The notes beneath the pieces are model-generated. The model was not told the origin of the DNA. It did not search any database and was given only the letters and a program-made list of their open reading frames with translations. This document shows positions 1 through 7,561 of a stretch of DNA of 30,447 nt, in pieces (the stretch's first letter is position 1; the number at the start of each line of letters is the position of its first letter). Where the stretch lies: the NCBI GenBank assembly GCA_023406985.1, contig JAEXTK010000079.1, positions 1 through 30,447 of the forward strand, given 5' to 3'. Both the position numbers and the translations under genes were made by a program. Source of the DNA: Spirochaetota bacterium. Its GTDB lineage: Bacteria; Spirochaetota; Spirochaetia; Treponematales; Breznakiellaceae.

Positions 1-1384
1 CGGGCACCCAGGTCACTTTCTTGTTGTGGGCGACCATGGAGGGCTTCACGGGGTTGATCTTGACGAACCACGAGCCCACGGCGCGGTAGATCAGGGGGCT
101 CGAACAGCGCCAGCAGTGCGGGTAGGCGTGGAGGATCTGCTCGCGCTTGACGAGCTTGCCCTCGGCCTTGAGCCGCTCCATGATGGCCTTGTCCGCGTCC
201 TTCACGAAGAGGCCCTGGTAGTCGGAAACTTCCGCGGTGAAGCGGCACTCGGCGTCCACCGGGCAGATCGTGGGGACGCCCGTGCCCTTGAGCACGCGCT
301 GGTCGTCCTCGCCGAAGCCGGGGGCCGTGTGCACGATGCCCGTGCCGTCCTCGGTGGAGACGAAGTCGCCGGGGTACGTGCGGAAGGCGTTACTCTCCGC
401 GGCGGACGCGAAGTACGGGAAGAGCGGCTCGTACGTGATGCCGAGGAGTTCGCTCCCCTTCTTCTTCCAGATGACCGTGTAGTCTTCGGGTTTCTTGTAA
501 TAGGCGCCGAGGCGCGCTTCGGCGAGGAGGTAGCGCTCGGTCCCGTCCTGCACGAGGACGTACTCGATGTCCGGCCCCATGGTGAGGGCCAGGTTCGAGG
601 GGAGGGTCCACGGCGTCGTGGTCCACGCGAGGAGGAAGGTAGAGCCGGCGGCCTTGCCGACGGCCTTGCCGACGGCCTTGCCGGCGGCTTCGCCGTCGGC
701 GAGGCCCGAAAGCTTCGCGGCGGGAGAGAGCGGGGCGGCGCCCGTAACCTTGAACTTGACCGTGATGGCCGGGTCGTGGACGTCCTTGTACCCGCCCAGG
801 TTGAGTTCGTGGTTGGAGAGGACCGTGGCGCATCGCGGGCAGTACGGGAGGATATAGTGGCCCTCGTACAGGAGGCCCTTCTCCGACAGGCTCTTCATGA
901 CCCACCAGATGGACTCCATGTAATCGCTTTCCATGGTCTTGTAGTCGTTGTCGAAGTCCACCCAGCGGCCGGCGCGGGTCATGATGGTCCGCCACTCCTT
1001 CACGTAGCGGAGGACGGACGCGCGGCAGGCCTCGTTGAACTCGGCGACGCCGAAACGCTCGATGTCGGTCTTGGAGTTGAGGCCGAGCTCCTTCTCGATG
1101 AGGTTCTCCACGGGGAGGCCGTGGCAGTCCCAGCCGAATCGGCGCTCCACCTTCATCCCCTTCATGGTCTTGTAGCGGGGGATGATGTCCTTGATCGTAC
1201 CGGGAACGAAGTGGCCGAAGTGCGGGAGGCCCGTAGCGAAGGGAGGGCCGTCGTAGAACACGTACTCTTCCGCGCCCTCGCGCTGCGCGATGGACTTGCG
1301 GAATATGTCATTCTTCTCCCAGAACGCGAGGACCTCCTCCTCCATCTTGGGGAAATCTACTTTGGGCTCCACACTGTCGTACAC
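1..1384 (-). CDS. ileS: Isoleucyl-tRNA synthetase, N-terminal 461 residues (runs off the left edge)
   Basis: Charges tRNA-Ile with isoleucine in the cytoplasm. Read on the minus strand the protein opens VYDSVEPKVDFPKMEEEVL and has FYDGPPFATGLPHFGH at about residues 43-58; GLPHFGH is the HIGH signature of class I synthetases. It continues through GWDCHGLPVE and the editing-domain entry LAWTTTPWTLPSN. The KMSKS half and C-terminus lie outside the window. The start is GTG at 1382-1384, preceded by a perfect GGAGG (1391-1395) six bases away, and the first coded residues match the family N-terminus. An odd feature is a low-complexity Ala/Gly/Lys stretch near residues 230-245, coded by four tandem 12-base units, just before the CP1 editing domain. 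The neighbour nth is divergent. IleRS is a strong assignment rather than Val/LeuRS because of the DGPPFATGLPHFGH and GWDCHGLPVE blocks. Confidence 0.96.
   Translation of the reverse strand, partial: MYDSVEPKVDFPKMEEEVLAFWEKNDIFRKSIAQREGAEEYVFYDGPPFATGLPHFGHFVPGTIKDIIPRYKTMKGMKVERRFGWDCHGLPVENLIEKELGLNSKTDIERFGVAEFNEACRASVLRYVKEWRTIMTRAGRWVDFDNDYKTMESDYMESIWWVMKSLSEKGLLYEGHYILPYCPRCATVLSNHELNLGGYKDVHDPAITVKFKVTGAAPLSPAAKLSGLADGEAAGKAVGKAVGKAAGSTFLLAWTTTPWTLPSNLALTMGPDIEYVLVQDGTERYLLAEARLGAYYKKPEDYTVIWKKKGSELLGITYEPLFPYFASAAESNAFRTYPGDFVSTEDGTGIVHTAPGFGEDDQRVLKGTGVPTICPVDAECRFTAEVSDYQGLFVKDADKAIMERLKAEGKLVKREQILHAYPHCWRCSSPLIYRAVGSWFVKINPVKPSMVAHNKKVTWVP
650..697. repeat. Tandem 12-base repeat inside ileS
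   Basis: Four head-to-tail copies of a unit close to GGCCTTGCCGAC (650-661, 662-673, 674-685, 686-697). The first two are identical and the last two diverged. On the coding strand each unit adds four residues of the form (A/V)GKA or similar, so copy-number change would keep the reading frame. Confidence 0.85.
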
Positions 1385-1415
1385 TTGCTGCCTCCAGGTC
1401 GACGAATCGCCGCCC

Positions 1416-1424
1416 ATTATGCCA
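1416..1424 (-). promoter_or_regulatory. Possible extended -10 element for ileS
   Basis: On the minus strand the string TGGCATAAT (1424-1416) fits an extended -10 (TGn plus CATAAT), about 31 bases before the ileS GTG. No convincing -35 is seen at the right distance, so this is tentative. Confidence 0.35.
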
Positions 1425-1461
1425 TATTTGATTCCACGATTTCCACCCTTGGAGGGACTTC

Positions 1462-2151
1462 TTGGCCATGGATGCCGCAGCGGCAGGTTCGGAAACGGCG
1501 GGCGAACGCCGCGATCGCGCGGAGCGCGTCCTCGATATCCTCGCGCCAGCCTATCCCGACCTCGTGCCCTTGCTCGACTACCGGAGCCCCTTCGAACTCC
1601 TCGTCGCGACGGTGCTTTCGGCCCAATGCACCGACGCCATGGTCAACCGCGTGACGCCTACCCTCTTCGCCCGCTTCCCCTCCCCGGCGGCCCTCGCCGG
1701 CGCGCCGGTTCCGGAACTTGAGGATATCGTCCACCCCACGGGTTTCTTCCGCGCCAAGGCGCGCAACCTGATCGCGCTCTCGGCCATCCTCGTCGAGCGC
1801 TTCGGCGGGGAAGTCCCGCGGACCATGGAGGAGCTCGTGACGCTGCCGGGGGTCGGACGGAAGACGGCCGGCGTCGTACTCTCCGCCTGCTTCGGGAGAA
1901 GCGCCATCATCGTGGACACCCATTTCGGCCGCGTCTGCCGGCGGTTGGCCTTCGCCCGCGCGGAGGATCCGGAGCGGCTGGAACGGGAGATCGCGGAACT
2001 GCTGCCCCGCGCGCGCTGGACCGAGGCGAGCCACGTCCTCAACCGGCACGGCAGGGACTACTGCAAGGCCCGCGCCCCCCGCTGCGGGGACTGCCCGGTC
2101 GCTGCCCTGTGCCCCTCGGCCTTTTCCTTTTCCAGTAACGATATTTCTTGA
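1462..2151 (+). CDS. nth: Endonuclease III (DNA glycosylase/AP lyase)
   Basis: Removes oxidised pyrimidines and cuts the abasic site in base-excision repair. The helix-hairpin-helix LPGVGRKTA (residues about 128-136) carries the catalytic lysine (K134), and VDTHFGRV supplies the catalytic aspartate (D152). The C-terminal cysteines 201, 208, 211 and 217 have the C-x6-C-x2-C-x5-C spacing of the [4Fe-4S] cluster. At 229 residues the length is normal. The start is uncertain: GGAGG at 1451-1455 sits six bases from a TTG (1462) and twelve from an ATG (1468) two codons later. Spacing favours TTG, codon preference favours ATG. The gene is divergent from ileS, and its stop codon overlaps the -35 of the rex promoter. 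Confidence 0.95.
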   Translation: MAMDAAAAGSETAGERRDRAERVLDILAPAYPDLVPLLDYRSPFELLVATVLSAQCTDAMVNRVTPTLFARFPSPAALAGAPVPELEDIVHPTGFFRAKARNLIALSAILVERFGGEVPRTMEELVTLPGVGRKTAGVVLSACFGRSAIIVDTHFGRVCRRLAFARAEDPERLEREIAELLPRARWTEASHVLNRHGRDYCKARAPRCGDCPVAALCPSAFSFSSNDIS

Positions 2152-2177
2152 CTTTTTTATCGAATCTCCCGTATCGT
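2148..2177 (+). promoter_or_regulatory. Promoter of rex
   Basis: TTGACT (2148-2153), an 18-base spacer and TATCGT (2172-2177), in a notably AT-rich gap between nth and rex. The -35 overlaps the nth stop codon. I could not find the TTGTGAA-n-TTCACAA type Rex operator here, so autoregulation is not shown by the sequence. Confidence 0.5.
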
Positions 2178-2205
2178 ATATAACAAATTCTATAGAGGGT
2201 GAGAT

Positions 2206-2856
2206 ATGGCCAAACAGAAAATCGCGGCGGCCCCTTCGATCCGCCGATTGCCTTCCTATTTGCATATCATCCGTCAAGCCGAGCGCGACGGAAATGAGTA
2301 TATATCGGGAACGGTCATCGCCCAGGAACTCAACCTGGAGCCCATCCAGGTCCGTAAGGACCTGTCCATCACCGGTATCATCGGAAAGCCGAAGAAAGGC
2401 TACCCCATCCACGCCCTCGTGGCGGCGATCGAGCACTTCCTCGGCTGGGACTCGCTCCGGGACGCGGTGCTCGTCGGCGTCGGAAACCTCGGATCGGCCC
2501 TCATCGGCTACCAAGAATTCCACTTCCACGGGCTCAACGTGGTCGCGGCCTTCGACCAGGACCCCAAGAAGATCGGGACCAACGTGCACGGCGTCCCCGT
2601 CCTTTCGATTGGAACGGTCGAATTGCAGGTGAAGAATCTCGGCGTCAAGATGGCCATCCTCACCGTGCCGTCCTCCTCCGCCCAGGAAACGACCGACGCC
2701 CTGGTCCGCGGCGGCATCACCGCCATCTGGAATTTCACCAACGTGAAGCTCAAGGTGCCCGAGAGCGTCGTGGTGCAGAAGGAGGATCTCTCCTCCGGCT
2801 ACGCGATGCTCTGCGTCATGCTCCACGCCAAGAAGCTCGAAACCGGCGATGAGTGA
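2206..2856 (+). CDS. rex: Redox-sensing transcriptional repressor Rex
   Basis: Rex binds operators when NADH is low relative to NAD+ and leaves them when NADH rises, switching fermentation and respiration genes. Residues 1-75 form the winged helix, with the LNLEPIQVRKDLS recognition region and the GKPKKGYP wing. GVGNLGSAL (91-99) is the Rossmann NAD(H)-binding loop, and FDQDPKKIG follows as the second strand and acidic residue. The C-terminus has the usual swapped helix. The protein is 216 residues, normal for the family. ATG 2206 is preceded by GAGGGTGAG. The stop overlaps the start of the downstream rRNA methyltransferase (ATGAGTGA), so the two are translationally coupled. Confidence 0.97.
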   Translation: MAKQKIAAAPSIRRLPSYLHIIRQAERDGNEYISGTVIAQELNLEPIQVRKDLSITGIIGKPKKGYPIHALVAAIEHFLGWDSLRDAVLVGVGNLGSALIGYQEFHFHGLNVVAAFDQDPKKIGTNVHGVPVLSIGTVELQVKNLGVKMAILTVPSSSAQETTDALVRGGITAIWNFTNVKLKVPESVVVQKEDLSSGYAMLCVMLHAKKLETGDE

Positions 2857-3883
2857 GGGCGGAACCGAAGCGAAAACGTCCGCCCAGGCGGAGATGCTTT
2901 CCAACCGGCTCGCCAAGCGCGCGAAGCACCTCCGCAAGTGGGCCCGGAGGATCGGGACCGACGCGTTCCGCCTGTACGACCGCGACATTCCGGAGATTCC
3001 GCTCCTGATCGACGTTTACGGCGACGCCGTCTCGCTCGCGCTCTACGAGCGGCCCTACGAGAAGGACGAGGCCGAGGAGGTCCGCTGGCTCGCCGCGATG
3101 ACGGAGGCGATCTCGTCCTCGCTCGGCATTCCCGGCGAGCGGGTCCACCTCAAGCGGCGTAAACGCCAGCGGGGCCAGGACCAGTACGAGAAAGTCGCCG
3201 ATGCCGGCGACGAGGTCCTCGTGACCGAGGGCGGCCTCCGTTTCCGCGTGAACCTTTCGGACTACCTCGACACCGGCCTCTTCCTCGACCATCGCGCGAC
3301 GAGGAGCCTCGTTCGCGCGGAATCCGCCGGGAAACGCGTGCTCAACCTATTCTGCTACACGGCCTCCTTCTCCGTTCACGCGGCGGCGGGCGGAGCGGCC
3401 GCGGTCGATTCCGTCGACCTTTCGAACACGTACCTGGACTGGGCCGCGGAGAACTTCGCGCTCAACGGCTTCGCGACCGTTCGGGTGGAGCCCGAGGCGT
3501 TCGGTGGCGGCGGAGAGCCGGCTCGCGTCCACGGCACGGAAAGGCCATATCGGCTCATCCGCGCCGACGCGATCCGCTTCCTCGCCGAAGCCGCGCGGGC
3601 GCGGTTGGCCTGGGACCTCGTCATCCTCGACCCTCCGACCTTCTCCAATTCCAAGAAGATGGCGGGAACCCTGGACGTCCGGCGCGATTACGGCGACCTC
3701 GTCGGGGCGGCCCTCGCCGTGACGGCGCCGGGGGGAAAGCTCTGGTTCTCCACGAACGCCCGCGGCTTCAAGTTGGAAACCGGGGAGTTCCCGGGCGCGC
3801 GGATCACGGACATGCGGGACCGCGTGGTAGACGAGGACTTCAAGGGGCGCACCGTACGCGCGTGCTATACTTTCGAGGTATGA
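2849..3883 (+). CDS. RlmK-type 23S rRNA (guanine-N7) methyltransferase, stand-alone
   Basis: A class I SAM-dependent methyltransferase that resembles the C-terminal (RlmK) half of the gammaproteobacterial fusion RlmKL, which makes m7G2069 in 23S rRNA. Diagnostic strings are SNRLAKRAKHLRKWARRIG (18-36), the YDRDIPEIP block, LSDYLDTGLFLDHR (136-149), the SAM-binding LNLFCYTASFSVHAA (165-179) and the catalytic DPPTFSNSKKM (261-271). It has no THUMP/RlmL half, so it is one domain of the fusion existing alone (344 residues). RlmI and related YccW proteins share the fold, but the SNRL...W and NSKKM features fit RlmK better. The start ATG overlaps the end of rex and the stop overlaps the next gene (ATGA). 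Confidence 0.82.
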   Translation: MSEGGTEAKTSAQAEMLSNRLAKRAKHLRKWARRIGTDAFRLYDRDIPEIPLLIDVYGDAVSLALYERPYEKDEAEEVRWLAAMTEAISSSLGIPGERVHLKRRKRQRGQDQYEKVADAGDEVLVTEGGLRFRVNLSDYLDTGLFLDHRATRSLVRAESAGKRVLNLFCYTASFSVHAAAGGAAAVDSVDLSNTYLDWAAENFALNGFATVRVEPEAFGGGGEPARVHGTERPYRLIRADAIRFLAEAARARLAWDLVILDPPTFSNSKKMAGTLDVRRDYGDLVGAALAVTAPGGKLWFSTNARGFKLETGEFPGARITDMRDRVVDEDFKGRTVRACYTFEV

Positions 3884-4428
3884 AGTATCTTCGGTTCCTG
3901 CTCGCGGCGGCGCTCTGCGCTGCCGCCGCCTCGTGCGCCGGAGGGCCCCCCGCGAGCCGCGGCCCCGCGGAGAAGCCCGCGCAGGCGGGGAAAGCCGCGC
4001 CTTCCGCGGTGGGGCGGCCCGATGCCTCCGGCCTGCGGAACGCCGCCTTCGCCGGCTTGCCGGACGGCGTCGCGGCCTACCTGGAACGCCTCGCCGCGGC
4101 CGTGCGGAACCGGGACGCGGCCTTCCTCCGCGCCCAGGGTGAACGCGAGTACTCGGGCCGCGTCCGGCCGATGGTCGACGAAAAGGCCTACCTCGCCCTC
4201 CTCTACCGCGTCGGCCCGTACAGCGCCGAGGGGCCCGCCGACGGCGAACGCCCGCCCCGGCTCGACCCCGCCCGCCTCCGCTCCCTGCGCTACACGGGCT
4301 GGGACGAGAACGGTCCCGTGGCCGAGGTCCGCGGCCTCCTCTTCCTCGCCGAAGGCCCGCCGCTCCCCTGCACCATTTCCGTCCTCTGGAAGCTCCGTGA
4401 AATGCGGATCATCGGCCGCGAGCCCTGA
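3880..4428 (+). CDS. Small lipoprotein of unknown function
   Basis: A 182-residue protein beginning MKYLRFLLAAALCAAAASC, a typical lipoprotein signal peptide with a lipobox ending at Cys19, so it should be lipidated and anchored to a membrane. The next ~30 residues are a Pro/Ala/Lys-rich tether. The rest is a folded domain with RDAAFLRAQGEREYSGRVRPMVDEKAYLALLYRVGPY and a C-terminal beta-rich part ending in CTISVLWKLREMRIIGREP. I do not recognise the family; the fold may be NTF2/SnoaL-like but that is a guess. The start is ATG 3880, overlapping the stop of the methyltransferase gene (ATGA), rather than the in-frame upstream TTG at 3862, because only the ATG yields a proper signal peptide. Confidence 0.8.
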   Translation: MKYLRFLLAAALCAAAASCAGGPPASRGPAEKPAQAGKAAPSAVGRPDASGLRNAAFAGLPDGVAAYLERLAAAVRNRDAAFLRAQGEREYSGRVRPMVDEKAYLALLYRVGPYSAEGPADGERPPRLDPARLRSLRYTGWDENGPVAEVRGLLFLAEGPPLPCTISVLWKLREMRIIGREP

Positions 4429-4437
4429 TGTCTTGAG

Positions 4438-4463
4438 GGCCGCCGAGCCACGAACGGGCGGCC
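4438..4463 (+). terminator. Hairpin after the lipoprotein gene
   Basis: GGCCGCC (4438-4444) can pair with GGCGGCC (4457-4463). There is no T-run after it, so it is at best a weak or Rho-assisted end for the rex operon. Confidence 0.3.
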
Positions 4464-4503
4464 TCCCCCGCGGCCGTTCCCTCGAACGAACCCTCCGGGC
4501 ATG

Positions 4504-4528
4504 AAAAAAGCCGCCTTTTCAGGCGGCT
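4504..4528 (-). terminator. Rho-independent terminator of rho-rpmE
   Basis: A seven-base-pair stem, GCCGCCT with AGGCGGC (4510-4516 / 4521-4527), with a four-base loop and six T's on the minus strand (4509-4504), 35 bases after the rpmE stop. Confidence 0.88.
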
Positions 4529-4562
4529 CCTTTCGTAAGGGCGGAACTTCGTTGCCGAAGCT

Positions 4563-4766
4563 TTACTCTTTGATGCCGTACTTCCGGCGGAAGCGCTCGA
4601 TGCGGCCGGCGGTATCCACGAGCTTCTGCTTACCGGTGAAGAAGGGGTGGCACGAGGAACAAATTTCCACGTTGATGTTCTTGACGGTCGAGCGAGTCTC
4701 GATCACGTTGCCGCAGGCGCAGGTGATCTTGGTGAGCTCGTACTTGGGGTGTATACCCTCTTTCAT
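4563..4766 (-). CDS. rpmE: 50S ribosomal protein L31, zinc-binding form
   Basis: A large-subunit ribosomal protein at the central protuberance. The 67 residues include C16-x-C18 (TCACGN) and C36-x2-C39 (CSSCHPF), the four cysteines of the zinc-binding (C+) form, followed by FFTGKQKLVDTAGRIERFRRKYG, the conserved L31 signature. Only 31 bases separate it from the rho stop, so it is very likely co-transcribed with rho and ends at the terminator at 4504-4528. GGAGG lies upstream of the ATG. Zinc-free L31 paralogs, used under zinc limitation, lack these cysteines; none is seen in this window. Confidence 0.97.
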   Translation of the reverse strand: MKEGIHPKYELTKITCACGNVIETRSTVKNINVEICSSCHPFFTGKQKLVDTAGRIERFRRKYGIKE

Positions 4767-4797
4767 CTATCGATCCTCCACAAGATATACTAATCGA

Positions 4798-6567
4798 TTA
4801 ATCGATGGCTGCGGATCCGGTGTTCATCGACCGCAGGAACGCCTCATTATTCTTACTTTTCTTCATCCTGTCAATCAGGAGCTCGATGATCTCTATGTCG
4901 TCCATGGGGTTGATGACCTTGCGGAGGACCCAGATCTTCTGGAGCTCCTCGTCGGTGAGGAGAAGCTCTTCCTTACGGGTGCCGGACTTCTTGATGTTGA
5001 TGGCGGGGAAGAGGCGGCGGTCGGAGATGCGCCGGTCCAGGTTGATTTCCATGTTGCCGGTGCCCTTGAACTCCTCGAAGATGACCTCGTCCATGCGGCT
5101 GCCGGTCTCCACGAGGGCCGTGGAGATGATCGTGAGGCTCCCGCCCTCCTCGATGTTGCGGGCCGCGCCGAAGAAGCGCTTGGGCTTGTGGAGCGCGTTG
5201 GAGTCCACGCCGCCCGAGAGGATCTTGCCGGAGGTCGGGACCGTCTGGTTGTAGGCGCGCGCGAGGCGCGTGATGGAGTCCAGGAGGATCACGACGTCCT
5301 TCTTGTGCTCCACGAGCCGCTTGGCCTTCTCCAGCACCATTTCCGCCACCTGCACATGGCGCGTCGCCTGTTCGTCGAAGGTAGAGGAGATGACCTCGGC
5401 TCGGACGGTCCGCTCCATGTCGGTGACTTCCTCGGGCCGCTCGTCGATGAGCAAGACGATGAGGTAGACGTCCGGATGGTTCTTCGTGATCGCGTTGGCG
5501 ATGCGCTGCATCATGATCGTCTTGCCGGTGCGCGGCGGGGCGACGATGATGGCGCGCTGGCCCATGCCGATGGGGCAGAACAGGTTGATGACCCGGGTGG
5601 AGAGCTCTTCCGTCGTCGTCTCCAGGTCGAATTTCCGGTTCGGATACAGGGGCGTGAGGTTGTCGAAGGGGATGCGGCTCTGGGCCACGGCGGGATCGTC
5701 GTAGTTCACCGTCTCCACGCGGAGCATGGCGAAGAAGCGCTCGCCCTCCTTGGGGCTCCGAATCTGGCCGTAGACCGTGTCGCCCGTCTTGAGGGCGAAG
5801 AGGCGGATCTGGCTCGGGCTGATGTAGATGTCGTCGGGGCCGGGCAGGTAGGAGTTCTGGGGGCTGCGGAGAAACCCGTAGCCGTCGGGAAGGATCTCCA
5901 GCGAGCCGTACGCGTAGATGATGCCGCCGTGCTCCGTGTGGGCCTTGAGGATGGAGAAGATGATCTCCTGCTTCTTCAAGGCCACCATATCTTCGTGGCT
6001 GATGCCGTACCGTCCCGCGAGGTCGCGGAGATCCATCATGTTGGATCGCGTGAGCTCGTTGATGGAGAGCCGGGGCTTTCCGTTGTCCTGGTCGCCTCTC
6101 GGCTCCGGCCTTCCGTAGATGTCCGGCATGGGGGGCAGCGGGCGCGCCGCCGCGGGAGTGACCGCGGCCCTCGGCGTGGCCACGAGGGGAGGCCGCTCGT
6201 GCGGATGCCGCGCGGCGCTCGCCGGAGACGGGGTCGATTCGGCTCCGTTTTGGCCATCCTCTTCGGCGCCGTTCTCCTTGATGAGTTCGACGCGCATGGG
6301 CCGCTTCTTGGCGCGGGCGCGGACGACGACCCTGCCCGCGGGACGTTCCTTGGCGGTCTCGTCCTCGCCCTCATCAATCTCTACCCCTTCTTCCTCGCCG
6401 GCCACGGAAAGGGGGCTCTCCACCTCGGCTTCCAACTTGACGTCGGCAGGCTGTACGTCGTCCCGACCGACCGTCTCTGAGGAAGCGAGATCTAATTCTA
6501 CTTGATCACGCGAAGACGATCGCTCCGTTTCGGCATCGCTGATACGCTTTTTCCTGATGATTGCCAT
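4798..6567 (-). CDS. rho: Transcription termination factor Rho with long disordered N-terminal extension
   Basis: A hexameric RNA-dependent ATPase that ends transcription at unstructured C-rich RNA. Residues 1 to about 167 are a charged, Pro/Ala-rich, apparently disordered extension (acidic runs such as EEEGVEIDEGEDE, then a basic patch ARAKKRPMR). The core follows: Rho N-terminal helices (INELTRSNMMDLRDLAGRYG), the cold-shock-like RNA-binding domain (DGYGFLRSPQNSY, about 228-240), Walker A PPRTGKT (344-350), Walker B VVILLDS (425-431), and the Q/R-loops around GKILSGGVDSNALHKPKRFFGAARN. At 589 residues it is about 170 longer than E. coli Rho, and the excess is the extension. It is transcribed from a near-consensus promoter at 6709-6737 with a leader of roughly 135 bases, long enough for autoregulation. 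Confidence 0.97.
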   Translation of the reverse strand: MAIIRKKRISDAETERSSSRDQVELDLASSETVGRDDVQPADVKLEAEVESPLSVAGEEEGVEIDEGEDETAKERPAGRVVVRARAKKRPMRVELIKENGAEEDGQNGAESTPSPASAARHPHERPPLVATPRAAVTPAAARPLPPMPDIYGRPEPRGDQDNGKPRLSINELTRSNMMDLRDLAGRYGISHEDMVALKKQEIIFSILKAHTEHGGIIYAYGSLEILPDGYGFLRSPQNSYLPGPDDIYISPSQIRLFALKTGDTVYGQIRSPKEGERFFAMLRVETVNYDDPAVAQSRIPFDNLTPLYPNRKFDLETTTEELSTRVINLFCPIGMGQRAIIVAPPRTGKTIMMQRIANAITKNHPDVYLIVLLIDERPEEVTDMERTVRAEVISSTFDEQATRHVQVAEMVLEKAKRLVEHKKDVVILLDSITRLARAYNQTVPTSGKILSGGVDSNALHKPKRFFGAARNIEEGGSLTIISTALVETGSRMDEVIFEEFKGTGNMEINLDRRISDRRLFPAINIKKSGTRKEELLLTDEELQKIWVLRKVINPMDDIEIIELLIDRMKKSKNNEAFLRSMNTGSAAID

Positions 6568-6708
6568 GAATGGACTCCAGCCTTTCGATTACCGCGCGTC
6601 CTCAAGAAGGAAGCGGGGAGGATGGTCACGAATTGGATATCTCGACGAAATATCGCACGTTAACTGCATTAATGATTATTTCTTGACGAGGGGAAGGATT
6701 ACTTAAGA

Positions 6709-6737
6709 ATAATAACGATGGTTTCCTTCCCTGTCAA
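6709..6737 (-). promoter_or_regulatory. Strong promoter of rho-rpmE
   Basis: On the minus strand, TTGACA (6737-6732), a 17-base spacer and TATTAT (6714-6709). It lies in the 260-base AT-enriched gap between the bactofilin gene and rho (6568-6827), which holds no other gene. Predicted start is near 6702, giving a leader of about 135 bases. Confidence 0.8.
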
Positions 6738-6827
6738 GAGAGAGTCCCCGCGCACGCGCCGACGGAAAGTACGGGGCGGGAGAGTTCCTACCGCGCTCCC
6801 ACGCGATGCGCGGCGCGAAGCGAGCGA

Positions 6828-7304
6828 TCATAAACCGCCGCGGGAATGGAGCAGTTCGGCCTTTATCTCCTCGGTCGGGCGGGAGAAAATCTCCACGTCC
6901 TCGTCGACCTGGGTCATGCTGCATTGGCCCTCGAAGAGCACGCCGTCCGCGATCCGGAGGCGCGCCGTCTCGACGTCGCCGCGGACCACCGCGCCCGTGA
7001 GCATCTCTATCTTATCGACGGCCCGCACCTCGCCGATGACGGTGCCGGCGACCGTGAGGGCCGTGACCGCGATCCGGTCGGCCTCCACCATCGCCCCCTT
7101 CTCCACGAAGAGCGCGCTCGTCGCGTCGATGGTTCCCTTGAAGGTTCCCCGTATCCGGAGCGGCTCCCGGAACTTGAGCGTCCCGCGGAACTCCGTTTCG
7201 GAGCCGAAGGTGGTGACGGCCGAGCCGTCCCGCTTCGTCCGCTCGCTGGTTATCTCATTCTTCGAGCCGGAGCCATCGGCCCCGTCGTTCTTCTTCCCCA
7301 TCAT
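6828..7304 (-). CDS. Bactofilin (polymer-forming cytoskeletal protein)
   Basis: Bactofilins form nucleotide-independent filaments of beta-helical subunits that place cell-wall enzymes and help set cell shape, including helical shape in some bacteria. The 158-residue protein has a charged disordered N-terminus (1-30), then a central beta-helix of short hydrophobic/Gly strands (FRGTLKFREPLRIRGTFKG, LFVEKGAMVEADRI, VAGTVIGEVRAVDKIEML, TGAVVRGDVETARLRI), then a short C-terminal tail ending FSRPTEEIKAELLHSRGGL. This order is typical. Two adjacent ATG codons are possible starts; the first is used. It is eight bases downstream of a small TPR gene and closes a three-gene operon headed by a response regulator. 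Confidence 0.9.
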   Translation of the reverse strand: MMGKKNDGADGSGSKNEITSERTKRDGSAVTTFGSETEFRGTLKFREPLRIRGTFKGTIDATSALFVEKGAMVEADRIAVTALTVAGTVIGEVRAVDKIEMLTGAVVRGDVETARLRIADGVLFEGQCSMTQVDEDVEIFSRPTEEIKAELLHSRGGL

Positions 7305-7312
7305 CCCGTCCG

Positions 7313-7534
7313 CTATTTGGTCGACATGACGAACACGCCGTCCCAGTCATCGGGCGGCGGATTCTCCACGTAGTGTTGGCACCGAGTGAAATAGACCTTG
7401 GAGGGCCCGTCTTCCGGGTCGATCTTCAAGGCTTCGCCGAACGATTGGAGGGCCTTCTCGAAGTCCATGAGCTTATACTGCTTGCGCCCTTCGGCGAACA
7501 GCTGGAGAACGGTCCGTTTTCGTTCATCGATCAT
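7313..7534 (-). CDS. Small TPR protein with a cyclase-type C-terminal tail
   Basis: A 73-residue protein with one to two TPR helices (FAEGRKQYKLMDFEKALQSFGEALKIDP), followed by DGPSKVYFTRCQHYVENPP and DDWDGVFVMSTK. From memory of the family, a tail of this kind (GPS-x-[VF]-[YF]-x-x-RC, then PPP-x-DWDGV) closes many bacterial class III adenylate/guanylate cyclases. Here it stands alone with no cyclase catalytic domain. It lies between the response regulator (27 bases upstream) and the bactofilin (8 bases downstream), suggesting an adaptor role, which is inference. The ORF is open from ATG to stop with no sign of a degraded cyclase upstream, so it looks like a genuine small gene rather than a remnant. 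Confidence 0.78.
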   Translation of the reverse strand: MIDERKRTVLQLFAEGRKQYKLMDFEKALQSFGEALKIDPEDGPSKVYFTRCQHYVENPPPDDWDGVFVMSTK

Positions 7535-7561
7535 CGCGCACCCCTCGTATGGACCCTACCC

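Noticed and set aside
26..1654. A 542-residue open frame on the plus strand across ileS
   Set aside because: It is antisense to a clear isoleucyl-tRNA synthetase and reads as Arg/Gly/Val/Glu-rich filler typical of high-GC opposite strands.
2100..2205. Rex operator upstream of rex
   Set aside because: No TTGTGAA...TTCACAA-type palindrome could be found by eye in the gap.
6684..6716. Plus-strand promoter (TTGACG and an AT-rich -10) in the rho upstream gap
   Set aside because: The -10 is poor and there is no plus-strand gene downstream until about 11280.
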